From: Sutcliffiella horikoshii
Lineage (GTDB): Bacteria; Bacillota; Bacilli; Bacillales; Bacillaceae_I
Assembly: GCF_002157855.1 (NCBI RefSeq)
Contig: NZ_CP020880.1
Coordinates: forward strand, 186,001-250,000
Length of the DNA: 64,000 bases
Direction: 5' to 3'
Part shown: positions 19,198 to 27,422 of the stretch, one piece after another
How positions within the stretch are numbered: position 1 is the stretch's first letter
Layout: each line of letters begins with the position of its first letter
Program-made: the position numbers and the translations under genes
The notes under the pieces: generated by a model
The model's input: only the letters and a program-made list of their open reading frames with translations
Database searches by the model: none
Told to the model about the DNA's origin: nothing

Positions 19198-19234
19198 AGT
19201 CCCTACTCCTTTTAAAGGGAGTAGGGACTTTTCT
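19198..19234 (+). terminator. Terminator of mta-like gene
   Basis: AAGTCCCTACTCC TTTTAAA GGGAGTAGGGACTT followed by TTC, a near-perfect stem of about 12 bp. Confidence 0.85.
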
Positions 19235-19335
19235 ACTAATCTACAAATATTGACTTTACAACAAAACTATAATAGAATTTTTCTTGATAGTTTATGAGTT
19301 TAAACTATCGCTCTGATTTTTAGAGCTTATAATAC

Positions 19336-19446
19336 TCCAAAGGGGAGTAGCTGACAGTTATGTCGTCAATCCGTGACAACAATTAAAGTCACCGGCTTAA
19401 CTGGCAACATTAAACATGTTGTTTGCGAGACCTTTGCCACTTAGGT
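19336..19446 (+). promoter_or_regulatory. yybP-ykoY (manganese) riboswitch
   Basis: The aptamer hallmarks are present in order: AAAGGGGAGTAGCTGACAG (from 19339), TCGTCAATC, the CCGGCTTAACTGG arm, an ACATTAAACATGTTGT hairpin arm and the closing GAGACCTTTGCC. This is the RF00080 pattern, which senses Mn2+. A terminator hairpin follows at 19470-19502 and the CNNM gene begins at 19620. In this class Mn2+ binding generally permits expression of the downstream gene. An Infernal search would settle it. Confidence 0.85.
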
Positions 19447-19469
19447 ATAGGTTAAATAACTTTACAAAT

Positions 19470-19503
19470 AAAACCTCTACCAGTTTTTGGTGGAGGGTTT
19501 TTA
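19470..19503 (+). terminator. Expression-platform terminator of the Mn riboswitch
   Basis: AAACCTCTACC AGTTTTT GGTGGAGGGTTTTT between aptamer and coding region; the likely switching element. The remaining 115 bases up to the start codon hold the ribosome site and nothing else obvious. Confidence 0.75.
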
Positions 19504-19619
19504 ATATTCAGACTGGGGGAGAGTTCTAATCTAAAATTAGGTGGAATAGTTAAAGGTAAAGGTAGAAAAAATAAAAGTGGAAAATTTCGGAGGTGAATCC
19601 CTTTTTTTGAGGGAAACAA

Positions 19620-20954
19620 TTGGATATTGACAGTATATTAATTATGAACTTACTTTTAGTGGCTTTGTTAATAGGTTTAACAGCGTTCTTCGTTGGATCG
19701 GAGTTTGCAGTGGTAAAGGTGCGTATGTCCCGAGTGGATCAATTGATTGCAGAAGGAAACAAGACAGCGGTCGTGGCCAAAAAGCTTATTGCGGATCTGG
19801 ATTATTACTTATCCGCGTGTCAGCTTGGTATTACGGTAACAGCATTAGGTCTTGGTTGGTTAGGAAAACCGACTGTGGAAAGACTTCTGTATCCTTTATT
19901 TGAAAACTTTGGAGTACCTACGTCTGTTTCTACAGTTGTTTCGTTTGCGGTGGCATTCTCGCTAGTCACATTCTTACACGTAGTGGTAGGAGAGTTAGCA
20001 CCAAAGACGCTTGCGATTCAGTTTGCAGAAAAAATGACATTGCTTATTGCGAGACCGTTATATTGGTTCGGTAAACTGATGTACCCGTTAATCTGGACTT
20101 TGAACGGTTCAGCGCGTGTGTTGCTTCGCATGTTCGGTGTACAACCTGCAAGTCATGAGCAGGCCCATTCAGAAGAAGAGCTTAAAATCATTATGACGCA
20201 AAGTTTTGAAAGTGGAGAAATTAATCAAACAGAACTATCCTACATGGAAAATATATTCACTTTTGACGAAAGAGTCGCAAGGGACATCATGATCCCGCGT
20301 GTGCAAATCGTCACTTTATCTAATAGCATGTCTAAAGAAGAAATTATCAGCGTATTGGATGAACACCAATACACCCGTTACCCTGTTACAGAGGATGGGG
20401 ACAAAGATAATATTCTCGGATTTGTGAACGTAAAGGAAATGCTGACAAACTTCGCTGCTGGCAGAGCAGGGGAGATGAAAGACTTCCTACACGAGCTTCC
20501 ACTAATTCATGAGGTGACCTCCCTGCAAGACGCATTGTTAAAAATGCAGGAAGAACAAGTTCATATTGCATTAGTAATTGATGAATACGGTGGTACTGCA
20601 GGTATCATTACGATGGAAGATATCCTCGAAGAAATCGTGGGAGAAATCCGTGATGAATTTGATGCCGATGAAGTAGAGGATATTCAAGAAATTGAAACAG
20701 ATCTTTTTCATATAAATGGTCTTGTCTTGTTGACAGATATTGAACACCAATTCGGGATAATATTTGATGAAAAAGATGATATTGATACGATTGGTGGCTG
20801 GATGCAGGTAATGCTGCAGGACTTGGAAGACGATGAAGAGCAACATATTAAACATGGTGAGAACATTTGGACTGTACTTGAAATGGAAAATCACCAGGTA
20901 AAGCAAGTTGGCCTTCAGCTACATGCACTAACAAATCAGCATCAACAGTCATAA
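19620..20954 (+). CDS. CNNM/HlyC-CorC family membrane transporter, under Mn riboswitch
   Basis: Product of 444 residues. The N-terminal DUF21/CNNM domain has about four helices (residues 1-200; FFVGSEFAVVKVRMSRVDQL is the conserved motif), followed by a CBS pair (about 210-345, IMIPRVQI ... VIDEYGGTAGIITMEDILEEIVGEI) and a CorC_HlyC domain (about 355-435). The family includes Mg2+ exporters such as B. subtilis MpfA (YhdP). Position behind a Mn2+ riboswitch suggests that this member moves or protects against manganese. The start is TTG 19620 after GAGGGAAAC. A second family member faces it across a shared terminator. Confidence 0.9.
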   Translation: MDIDSILIMNLLLVALLIGLTAFFVGSEFAVVKVRMSRVDQLIAEGNKTAVVAKKLIADLDYYLSACQLGITVTALGLGWLGKPTVERLLYPLFENFGVPTSVSTVVSFAVAFSLVTFLHVVVGELAPKTLAIQFAEKMTLLIARPLYWFGKLMYPLIWTLNGSARVLLRMFGVQPASHEQAHSEEELKIIMTQSFESGEINQTELSYMENIFTFDERVARDIMIPRVQIVTLSNSMSKEEIISVLDEHQYTRYPVTEDGDKDNILGFVNVKEMLTNFAAGRAGEMKDFLHELPLIHEVTSLQDALLKMQEEQVHIALVIDEYGGTAGIITMEDILEEIVGEIRDEFDADEVEDIQEIETDLFHINGLVLLTDIEHQFGIIFDEKDDIDTIGGWMQVMLQDLEDDEEQHIKHGENIWTVLEMENHQVKQVGLQLHALTNQHQQS

Positions 20955-20957
20955 AAA

Positions 20958-21004
20958 ATAAGAGGGTGTCGCTCTTCCAAGAAGAAGAGCGATACCCTCT
21001 TTAC
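20958..21004. terminator. Bidirectional terminator between two CNNM genes
   Basis: AAAGAGGGTATCGCTCTTC/GAAGAGCGATACCCTCTTT-type stem of about 17 bp with A and T runs on both sides. Confidence 0.85.
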
Positions 21005-21006
21005 GT

Positions 21007-22236
21007 TTAATTGGCTTTTTTCTTCACTTTCACTTGCTTGATGACATTGTCCTCCATCTTCAATATGTCAAAGTGAAGGTGATGGTATTCAAGAGATTCG
21101 CCCTCAGTTGGAATATGTCCAAGCTCTTTGAAAAGAAACCCTGCAACCGTGTCCTCTTCTTCGGGGACCTTTGTTTTAAACACTTCATTAAAACGTCGGA
21201 TGGCAATTTTTCCATGACAGATAATTTGAGTGTCTGTCAATTCTTCAATAAGAATTTCCCCGGACTCATCCGTCTCATCCTCAATTTCCTGCCCAATCAT
21301 CGCTTCAATAATATCCTCATGGCTGATAAGCCCTGTCGTCCCACCGTACTCATCAATAACAATCGCCATATGTTTTTTCTCTTTGAGCATCATCTTAAAT
21401 ACTTTTTCGATGGAAGTGGATTCAGCTACAAACAGTGGACTTGTGTCCATAAAGTCCTTAATTTCTAATTCCGGTCTTAAAGACCAATTCAACAAAAATT
21501 TAGCATGAAACACACCGATGATGTTATCCATATTATCTTTATAGACAGGATAACGGGTATAACTGCTATCCATTACAAAGCTTCTCGCGTCTTCAAAAGT
21601 AATATCACAAGGCAACCCGTGAATCTCAATTCGCGGTGTCTTCAACGCATCACGGACATCCTTGGTATAAAAATCAATGGCACCGAGAATATGCTGCGAT
21701 TCTTCTTCGTAAAAGGTACCCTCCGTGCGGCCGATATCCACCATCGTTCTAAGCTCTTCCTTGGAAAGAGTCGCCTCTTGGACCATTCCTCTAGAAAGAA
21801 GGCGGATGATGAAATTAGTCAGGATAGAAAGCAAAAAGATCAGGGGCTTTAAGACAAAAAGTAGAATGGAAATGACAGGTGCAACAATGAAAGCCACTTT
21901 ATTAGCAAAAGTAGCGGCAATGGACTTAGGCACCACCTCTGCGCAAATGATAAGTACAACAGTTAATACAGCCGTAGCGACTCCTACACTCCAATCGTAA
22001 TCAATTGCGATAAGTGTCACAAGCGTTGGTAACATAATATTAGCGATGTTATTTCCAATAAGAATAGCTGTAATAAACTGATCAGGGCGTTCAATCAGTT
22101 TCATTAGTTTCTGGGCAGCAACATCCCCGTTTTCTGCTCTAATTTGGATTTTCATCCTGTTAACAGCTGTCAGGGCTGTTTCACTTCCAGATAAGAAAAA
22201 AGACATAAACAGGAAAAAAGCTAATGCAATAAACAA
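21007..22236 (-). CDS. CNNM/HlyC-CorC family membrane protein (second paralogue)
   Basis: Product of 409 residues with the same plan as its convergent neighbour: DUF21 domain (FFLSGSETALTAVNRMKIQ), CBS pair with MAIVIDEYGGTTGLISHEDIIEAMIG, and a C-terminal CorC domain. Sequence identity to the neighbour is visibly moderate, so this is an old duplication or an independent subfamily, not a recent tandem copy. The start is TTG 22236, ten bases from AGGAGG. There is no riboswitch in front of it, so only the other copy is under Mn2+ control. Confidence 0.88.
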   Translation of the reverse strand: MFIALAFFLFMSFFLSGSETALTAVNRMKIQIRAENGDVAAQKLMKLIERPDQFITAILIGNNIANIMLPTLVTLIAIDYDWSVGVATAVLTVVLIICAEVVPKSIAATFANKVAFIVAPVISILLFVLKPLIFLLSILTNFIIRLLSRGMVQEATLSKEELRTMVDIGRTEGTFYEEESQHILGAIDFYTKDVRDALKTPRIEIHGLPCDITFEDARSFVMDSSYTRYPVYKDNMDNIIGVFHAKFLLNWSLRPELEIKDFMDTSPLFVAESTSIEKVFKMMLKEKKHMAIVIDEYGGTTGLISHEDIIEAMIGQEIEDETDESGEILIEELTDTQIICHGKIAIRRFNEVFKTKVPEEEDTVAGFLFKELGHIPTEGESLEYHHLHFDILKMEDNVIKQVKVKKKAN

Positions 22237-22441
22237 AGTATGTAGTCCTCCTAAAATAAGTTAGTTCTAATTTCCCCTTTTTCCACCTTCACATGCATTA
22301 TCCATAATTTTATGGATTGACCTTTATGTTTTTCTCTAATATGCTTTATAGGTTATTCTATTATTAAACATATCATTAACTTAAATAATAATATAAACAA
22401 CCTTAAAAGAAAAAGTATAAGTAGAGATAGGAGAGAAAACA

Positions 22442-23608
22442 GTGGAAAAAGACTATAAACCTCAGTTGGATACCACACTGATTTTTCTTATGGGGATTAT
22501 GGTAGTTGCAAGCCTTTTTGCGTTAAAGAGTGTAGAACCTACCCTGCCGCCAGTATTGCAGAACATAAACTTTATGCAAAAACAGCTAATGTGGTTCGTT
22601 GTCGGAGCGATTGGTATCGGCATATCATTGCTGATACATTTTGACTACTTCCGAAACTTGGCTTGGATTACATACGGCATGGGAGTCGTTCTGTTACTCG
22701 GGCTGGAGTTTAACGTTCCATCTTCTCTTGTCAGCACGATAAAAGGGGCAACAAGTTGGTACACATTGCCTGGCCTTGGTAATATCCAACCTTCAGAATT
22801 AATGAAGATTTCCATCATATTAGTGTTAAGTAAAATTATTGCCGACCACCGCGCCCAATATGAAGTAGCGACATTGCGCGACAGTTATTTGCTTCTTGGA
22901 AAAATAATCGCCGCCTCCAGTATTCCATTATTTCTAGTAGCGAAACAGCCGGATATGGGGACAACCATGGTATACTGTGCGATTATCGCAGCCATGATCC
23001 TCGTTTCAGGTATCAAATGGAGCATTATCCTATCACTAGTCGGTGCAGCGTTAGGATTCATTGCATTGTTCTTATATATTTTCATTGCACACCCAACATT
23101 TTTCCATACGTATCTAATCCCGGAATATCAACTGGACCGTTTCTACGGCTGGTTGAATCCCTATGAATACCAGGATGTACAAGGCTTCCAACTGGTAAGA
23201 TCCTTGCTTGCCATCGGTTCTGGGGAATACACAGGTTCAGGCTACGGTGAGATGAATGTCTACCTGCCTGAAGCACACACAGACTTTATCTTTGCGGCCA
23301 TTGCCAGCCAGTTCGGTTTCATGGGGGCGACGGTTGTCATCTCGTTATTCTTTTTCTTAATCTATAAAATCACCTTCATCGCTATGGAATGCCATGATAC
23401 GTACGGTACTTACCTTTGCGCAGGAGTTATCGGCATGCTGACTTTCCAAGTGTTCCAAAATATTGGGATGACAATTGGACTGCTTCCTATTACAGGTATC
23501 CCGCTGCCGTTTTTCAGCTACGGAGGGAGTTCGCTTCTGACCTATATGATCGCAGTTGGGATTGTTTTGAACGTGCAGATGAGGACTAGGAAGTATTTTT
23601 TTGAATGA
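22442..23608 (+). CDS. rodA: SEDS-family peptidoglycan glycosyltransferase, RodA-like
   Basis: Product of 388 residues with about ten membrane helices. SEDS landmarks: KGATSWYTLPGLGNIQPSELMK, KQPDMGTT, the catalytic-loop Asp in PEAHTDFIFA, and the C-terminal GIPLPFFSYGGSSLL. It polymerises lipid II for cell-wall growth together with a class B PBP. NINFMQKQLMWFVVGAI at the N-terminus is nearer to RodA (YwcF) than to FtsW or SpoVE, but several RodA/FtsW paralogues exist in Bacillus. The start is GTG 22442 with AGGAGAG upstream. Confidence 0.88.
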   Translation: MEKDYKPQLDTTLIFLMGIMVVASLFALKSVEPTLPPVLQNINFMQKQLMWFVVGAIGIGISLLIHFDYFRNLAWITYGMGVVLLLGLEFNVPSSLVSTIKGATSWYTLPGLGNIQPSELMKISIILVLSKIIADHRAQYEVATLRDSYLLLGKIIAASSIPLFLVAKQPDMGTTMVYCAIIAAMILVSGIKWSIILSLVGAALGFIALFLYIFIAHPTFFHTYLIPEYQLDRFYGWLNPYEYQDVQGFQLVRSLLAIGSGEYTGSGYGEMNVYLPEAHTDFIFAAIASQFGFMGATVVISLFFFLIYKITFIAMECHDTYGTYLCAGVIGMLTFQVFQNIGMTIGLLPITGIPLPFFSYGGSSLLTYMIAVGIVLNVQMRTRKYFFE

Positions 23609-23618
23609 TAGGTTTTTG

Positions 23619-23653
23619 ATCCCTTACCGCTTGGAGTGGTAGGGGATTTTTGA
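23619..23653 (+). terminator. Terminator of rodA
   Basis: CCCTTACCGCTTGGAGTGGTAGGGG hairpin followed by ATTTTTG. Confidence 0.75.
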
Positions 23654-23730
23654 ACTCCTTGAAAAAGTATGAATGATATGGGTTGTCTGATATATAATGG
23701 GAAGTAGAGAATAGAAACGGGGGTTTAGAG

Positions 23731-24141
23731 ATGTATATCTTAGGTTTAATTTTATTTGCGATTAGCTTTGGTCTGATCGGATTCGGTGTGTTCACGACAC
23801 TTGTGAGATCGGAAAAGAAAAAAGGGCGCATTTCGCTTGTTGTTGGTACAATATTGCTCATTACGACGTTTGTGATGTATACGTATTTCCCCTCAGCATC
23901 CGGTGAGGATCAAATTACGGTGGAGAGTGTGGCCGTGACAGAAGCGGAGAACGGTGCTTATCGTTGTTCAGTTACCGAAACAGATTATAATGGGCTGACT
24001 TATCATTATGAAGCGGAGAACAAAGAGGATGCAGAAGCATTCTGTGGCCAGTTTGAGGTTGGAAAAGAGTATACGATTTCTTTTGAATATGATTTAGATA
24101 CTGAGGAGTATACCTTAGTCGAGTTGGTAGGCAAGGAATAA
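23731..24141 (+). CDS. Membrane-anchored hypothetical protein
   Basis: Product of 136 residues with two N-terminal helices (LGLILFAISFGLIGFGVF and SLVVGTILLITTFVMYTYF), then an acidic outside domain of about 85 residues with two Cys (YRCSVTE, EAFCGQF) that could form a disulfide. Glu/Thr/Tyr-rich beta strands suggest a small OB-like or beta-sandwich fold. I recognise no family. GGGGG upstream supports ATG 23731. Confidence 0.6.
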   Translation: MYILGLILFAISFGLIGFGVFTTLVRSEKKKGRISLVVGTILLITTFVMYTYFPSASGEDQITVESVAVTEAENGAYRCSVTETDYNGLTYHYEAENKEDAEAFCGQFEVGKEYTISFEYDLDTEEYTLVELVGKE

Positions 24142-24145
24142 TGAT

Positions 24146-24191
24146 GAACACCTAAGGAGGCGCTAGTTGCTGCACTTGGGTGTTTTTTTAA
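24146..24191 (+). terminator. Terminator of the preceding gene
   Basis: AACACCTAAG ... CTTGGGTGTT stem followed by TTTTTTT. Confidence 0.75.
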
Positions 24192-24244
24192 AAAGTGGGT
24201 TTAATTTTTATGGTTTTGGGGTCTGGGTTGGCGTAAGGATCAAA

Positions 24245-24453
24245 TGTCCGAAGATTTCCGGATTTTGACCGAAGATTTTCCAAAGTTGACCGAAGTTTTG
24301 GCGAAAGTGACCGAAGATTTCCCTTAGTTGTCCGAACGAAATTTTGAGGTGTCCAAAGGTAGCAAAAAGTTGTCCGAAGGGATACCCTCAATTGACCGAA
24401 CCCCTTACGAATAAGGGGGGAAAGTGTCCGAAACAACGAACAAAATGACCGAA
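24245..24453. repeat. Phased intergenic array, 21-bp period, core TGWCCGAA (10 units)
   Basis: Cores (TGTCCGAA or TGACCGAA; one TGTCCAAA) start at 24245, 24266, 24287, 24308, 24329, 24350, 24371, 24393, 24425 and 24446, giving distances 21 six times, then 22, 32, 21. The 12-13 bases between cores vary. The array fills the gap between a terminator and a MerR gene. The array at 52372-52580 has the same core and the same distance series. Heptad-periodic ORFs arise on both strands because 21 bp is seven codons; I regard them as non-coding. Confidence 0.88.
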
Positions 24454-24538
24454 CGCTTTTGGAACTGCATTAAAACGTATTACTTTGCCTGTTTTTAGCG
24501 CAAAACTATCTCAAAACACACAAATTTAAAATTCCCCA

Positions 24539-24570
24539 TTGACCATGTGGTGCACCACACAGTTTAAACT
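24539..24570 (+). promoter_or_regulatory. MerR-type promoter with perfect dyad
   Basis: TTGACC (24539-24544) and TAAACT (24565-24570) flank a spacer of about 20 bp that contains the perfect palindrome GTGGTGCACCAC (24547-24558). Twenty bp upstream of the MerR gene, so autoregulation is likely. Confidence 0.65.
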
Positions 24571-24589
24571 AAACAAAGGAGGGCAAGAA

Positions 24590-24931
24590 ATGTACAAAGT
24601 CAGTGAATTTTCCGAGATGACCGGGCTCAGCAAGGAGACTCTGCGCTATTATGCGGAAGTGAAGCTGATCGAGCCCGCTTATATCGATCCGAATAACAAC
24701 TACCGATATTATGATGATGGCAGTTATTTTCTGGCCATACTTTTAGTGAAACTGAGGAGCTTTGGGTTCACCATTCAGGAGATGATTTCGGTGATGGAAG
24801 ATGAATCGTTCGAACACCTTGAAGATTTACTCATTCAAAAGAAAGAAACGATCCGCCTCCAAATAGAAGAGTTGCAACAAAAAACAGAAGAAATAGATGC
24901 CTTCTTGGCGTCAGGGAAGGAGACAAAATAA
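24590..24931 (+). CDS. Short MerR-family transcriptional regulator
   Basis: Product of 113 residues: a MerR winged helix (YKVSEFSEMTGLSKETLRYYAEVKLI) and a dimerising coiled coil (about 75-110), with no ligand-binding domain or cysteines. ATG 24590 follows AAAGGAGGGC. The stop overlaps the next ATG (TAATG), so the SRPBCC protein is translated with it and may supply ligand binding in trans. Confidence 0.85.
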   Translation: MYKVSEFSEMTGLSKETLRYYAEVKLIEPAYIDPNNNYRYYDDGSYFLAILLVKLRSFGFTIQEMISVMEDESFEHLEDLLIQKKETIRLQIEELQQKTEEIDAFLASGKETK

Positions 24932-25380
24932 TGATTCAATGGCAAGAAGAACGTGTGATACCTGTTCCTATTGAAAAAGTGTGGGAACTCTTCCTCGACA
25001 AACATATCAAAAGAACCATGCCGAAAGTGGAAGAACATACCTTAATAGAAAAAACAGAAACAGAGGTAGGTGCAAAACACCAGCAAACATATCGAGAAGG
25101 CAAGCGGGTGGAAACGTATATCGTGGAGACGCTTGCTTATGAGGACAAGCCCGATAGGAAACATAAACAAATAGCTTTTGTACTCGGAAAGGCATTTGAA
25201 ATCAATTTGTCTTTTACGCTGGAAAAGGTGGATGAGACGCATACACGCTTCATTTATGCAGGCCATAACAAAGGTGTCAACTTTGTGGGGCGGGCGATGT
25301 TGAAGCTTGGCAGTGAGAAGAGCAATAATAAAGTTGTGCAGGAGTATATGGACCGTGTCGAAGCAGAATCGATGAAATAG
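24931..25380 (+). CDS. SRPBCC (START/polyketide-cyclase-like) domain protein
   Basis: Product of 149 residues with the helix-grip pattern: an N-terminal strand with PVPIEKVWELF, a run of antiparallel strands, and a long C-terminal helix (KSNNKVVQEYMDRVEAES). The cavity normally binds small hydrophobic molecules. Coupled with the MerR gene by a one-base overlap, it may sense or sequester the inducer. The ligand is unknown. Confidence 0.75.
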   Translation: MIQWQEERVIPVPIEKVWELFLDKHIKRTMPKVEEHTLIEKTETEVGAKHQQTYREGKRVETYIVETLAYEDKPDRKHKQIAFVLGKAFEINLSFTLEKVDETHTRFIYAGHNKGVNFVGRAMLKLGSEKSNNKVVQEYMDRVEAESMK

Positions 25381-25383
25381 AAT

Positions 25384-25425
25384 GGGAGCTGACGTGATAA
25401 AAAACGCGCAGCTCCCAGTTTTTAT
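25384..25425. terminator. Terminator between SRPBCC and HAAS genes
   Basis: GGGAGCTG ... CAGCTCCC stem with TTTTTATTTT on the plus side, between convergent genes. Confidence 0.75.
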
Positions 25426-26183
25426 TTTGCAGAGGTGGATGTCCTCTTAAGCTCGAATAATAAATAAGCCCCGATTAATGCATACATGATAAGACTGCTG
25501 CTCAATAACTGGTTTTCTGCCGATAGGTCGGTAAGGGCTACCAAGTATTCCGGTACAATGTAGAAGATAGGAAGCACAATGGAAACAATCGTCTTACTCC
25601 AAATTGAAATCCCAATTAAAAACGAGATGGCCATACTTGCGACAATCAGGTTGCCGTAATAACCGAGCATAATGATCGGTGACTCGATATAATTTGGAAG
25701 GAACATTAATCCAAGGAACATGGCCATCGATAGAAAGCTCACCAAACCAAAGAAAAAGAACTCCTTTGACTTGGAAAAAGTATGACTGGCGATATGCCTG
25801 AAGGTCCCCATGTAGGCAAGGATTAAGATGATACAAACTAGAGGGTAACCAATCAGCTCCACCAGCGAATATTGAAATCCGCCAAAGACGATGTCTTTCA
25901 GAACGATGCCTGAGAATGCCCCAAGTATAATGATGGGAACATATTTAGCCCAGCCGCGTACATCAAAAGACATTTCGCCGGAGATCTGCTCCATGTATTC
26001 TTTCGGGGAGCTTCCGATGATATGCTCGACACTCTTATTCTCTTTTTCCGCTTCGTATAAATGCACTTCTAGCTCATCCGTTATCTCATCAATTTCATTT
26101 GTCTTTTTGCCGCATGAAAATAGGTAGATTCGTAAATTTTCTATGAATGTTTGGCTCTTTTTAGATAAAGGTAATTGGTTCAT
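25422..26183 (-). CDS. HAAS-domain multi-pass membrane protein
   Basis: Product of 253 residues. The N-terminal cytosolic helical HAAS domain (about 10-70; IDEITDELEVHLYEAEKENKSVEHIIGSSPKEYMEQI) is the module usually encoded beside PadR regulators, followed by six hydrophobic helices (about 80-245). It lies in one transcription unit with a PadR gene and another HAAS protein. These units usually control membrane or envelope functions; the specific job is unknown. Confidence 0.75.
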   Translation of the reverse strand: MNQLPLSKKSQTFIENLRIYLFSCGKKTNEIDEITDELEVHLYEAEKENKSVEHIIGSSPKEYMEQISGEMSFDVRGWAKYVPIIILGAFSGIVLKDIVFGGFQYSLVELIGYPLVCIILILAYMGTFRHIASHTFSKSKEFFFFGLVSFLSMAMFLGLMFLPNYIESPIIMLGYYGNLIVASMAISFLIGISIWSKTIVSIVLPIFYIVPEYLVALTDLSAENQLLSSSLIMYALIGAYLLFELKRTSTSAK

Positions 26184-26201
26184 TTGGTTTGCTCCTTTCG
26201 G

Positions 26202-26882
26202 TTAATGGGTGTGGTATGCGCGCTGAATTAATTTCCCTGTGCCAAGAAGAATGAGCGCGATAATCAGGTAAATCCACCATTCTATCAAAATTCTTGGGCC
26301 GAAATCAGGAACAAGCCAGGAGAACAATAAAATCAGCGCGAAGGAACCTCCACCAAAAAGGCCAGCTTTTAGATAGGCGCGTTTAGCTGATTTCTTTTCA
26401 CTGAAAAGGCTCGAACGAACTAAGGTGAAGATTACTTTCACTCCTAGAGCGGACACACCTAGAACAGCCAAAGCTAATACTATTAAATTCCCTATAGGAG
26501 AAGGTGCTTTTATCTCAGTAAAAAAAGGCATGATCAAGTGAACAATGGAAAGCACGAGAGCGAACCAACCTAAAGAATTACTGACCTGGGTGCTTATGAA
26601 AGGAATCACATCCCGCTTTTTATCTTTAGGAAGCCCTTCAATCAGTTCATCTGCATATGCTTTGGGGTCTGACCCTAGCAGCTCTGTTCCTGATCGCCCT
26701 TCATGTTGTGCTTCTAACATATGGTCGAGGAGGTCCATCAGTAATTCCTCGCTTTCATGTTCCGCCACTCTTAAATCCGTACGGATATATAAGAGTAAAT
26801 CCTCATACAATTTCAAATTATCATCACTCAACAGCTTCCGTTTTTCATTGTTCTCTTCAATTAATTTCTTTGTGTCTCTCAT
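26202..26882 (-). CDS. HAAS/DUF1129-type membrane protein
   Basis: Product of 226 residues: a soluble N-terminal helical part (about 1-85, ESEELLMDLLDHMLEAQHEGRS ... GSDPKAYADELI) like the neighbouring HAAS protein, then four or five membrane helices. ATG 26882 follows GAGGGGAAA; the longer in-frame start lacks a ribosome site and would overlap padR deeply. It overlaps the PadR stop by four bases (ATGA), showing coupled translation. Confidence 0.78.
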   Translation of the reverse strand: MRDTKKLIEENNEKRKLLSDDNLKLYEDLLLYIRTDLRVAEHESEELLMDLLDHMLEAQHEGRSGTELLGSDPKAYADELIEGLPKDKKRDVIPFISTQVSNSLGWFALVLSIVHLIMPFFTEIKAPSPIGNLIVLALAVLGVSALGVKVIFTLVRSSLFSEKKSAKRAYLKAGLFGGGSFALILLFSWLVPDFGPRILIEWWIYLIIALILLGTGKLIQRAYHTH

Positions 26883-27211
26883 CCGTTTTCCCCTCTTTGC
26901 AATAATTGACTTACTGGACCAGCGATCAGCATCCATTCGCTTGAAATTCGTTCAAGTTCTTCTTTTCCGGCAACGGTTAGAAAATAGTATTTTCGGTTTG
27001 GCCCGGATGCGGAAGGTCGCATCTCCCCTATGATGAATCCGTTTTTTTGAAGTCGGAGCAGAACCGGATAGATGGTGCCTTCACTGATGTCCGGTAATCC
27101 GACTTTTTGCAGCTGTTGGGAAAGTTCGTACCCATAGACTGCTTTCTCCTCGACAATTGCCATCACGCAGGCATCGAGGATTCCTTTCAATAACTGGCTT
27201 CTTGCTGCCAT
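26879..27211 (-). CDS. PadR-family transcriptional regulator
   Basis: Product of 110 residues with the typical start QLLKGILDACVMAIVEEKAVYGYELSQQL, the SEGTIYPVLLRLQKNGFI recognition helix and wing, and a short C-terminal dimer helix. ATG 27211 follows GTAGGTGA; the longer ORF reads through operator sequence. It heads a padR-HAAS-HAAS operon and faces a divergent gene across three copies of a 19-bp palindrome that is almost surely its operator. Confidence 0.9.
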   Translation of the reverse strand: MAARSQLLKGILDACVMAIVEEKAVYGYELSQQLQKVGLPDISEGTIYPVLLRLQKNGFIIGEMRPSASGPNRKYYFLTVAGKEELERISSEWMLIAGPVSQLLQRGENG

Positions 27212-27256
27212 GTGTTCACCTACTTTGGTTGTGGTAAAAAGTATTTTCGGCTCCGG

Positions 27257-27352
27257 TATCTTGTATAACAAGTTACTTAGTCGAAGTGCTGCGGCTATCT
27301 TGTATTACATGATACTCTTATTATATGCACAGCTATCTTGTATTGCAAGGTA
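27257..27352. promoter_or_regulatory. Three copies of a 19-bp palindromic operator (PadR)
   Basis: TATCTTGTATAACAAGTTA (27257-27275), TATCTTGTATTACATGATA (27296-27314) and TATCTTGTATTGCAAGGTA (27334-27352), spaced 39 and 38 bp. All are near-palindromes around TTGTATNACAA, in the divergent promoter region of the PadR operon and the gene at 27423. PadR proteins bind such ATNNTGTA/TACANNAT-like dyads. Confidence 0.75.
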
Positions 27353-27422
27353 TAATTGGAAAAATTTTAAAGGACTCTCTGCGGTGGATGTAGAATTTCT
27401 AAAACATAAGGAGAGGATTACA

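Noticed and set aside
24188-24436. Minus-strand ORF with LRS/LRT repeats
   Set aside because: Same cause: the TGWCCGAA array read in one frame, with no start signal.
26545-27033. 162-residue plus-strand ORF
   Set aside because: Ser-rich antisense frame across the HAAS and padR genes.
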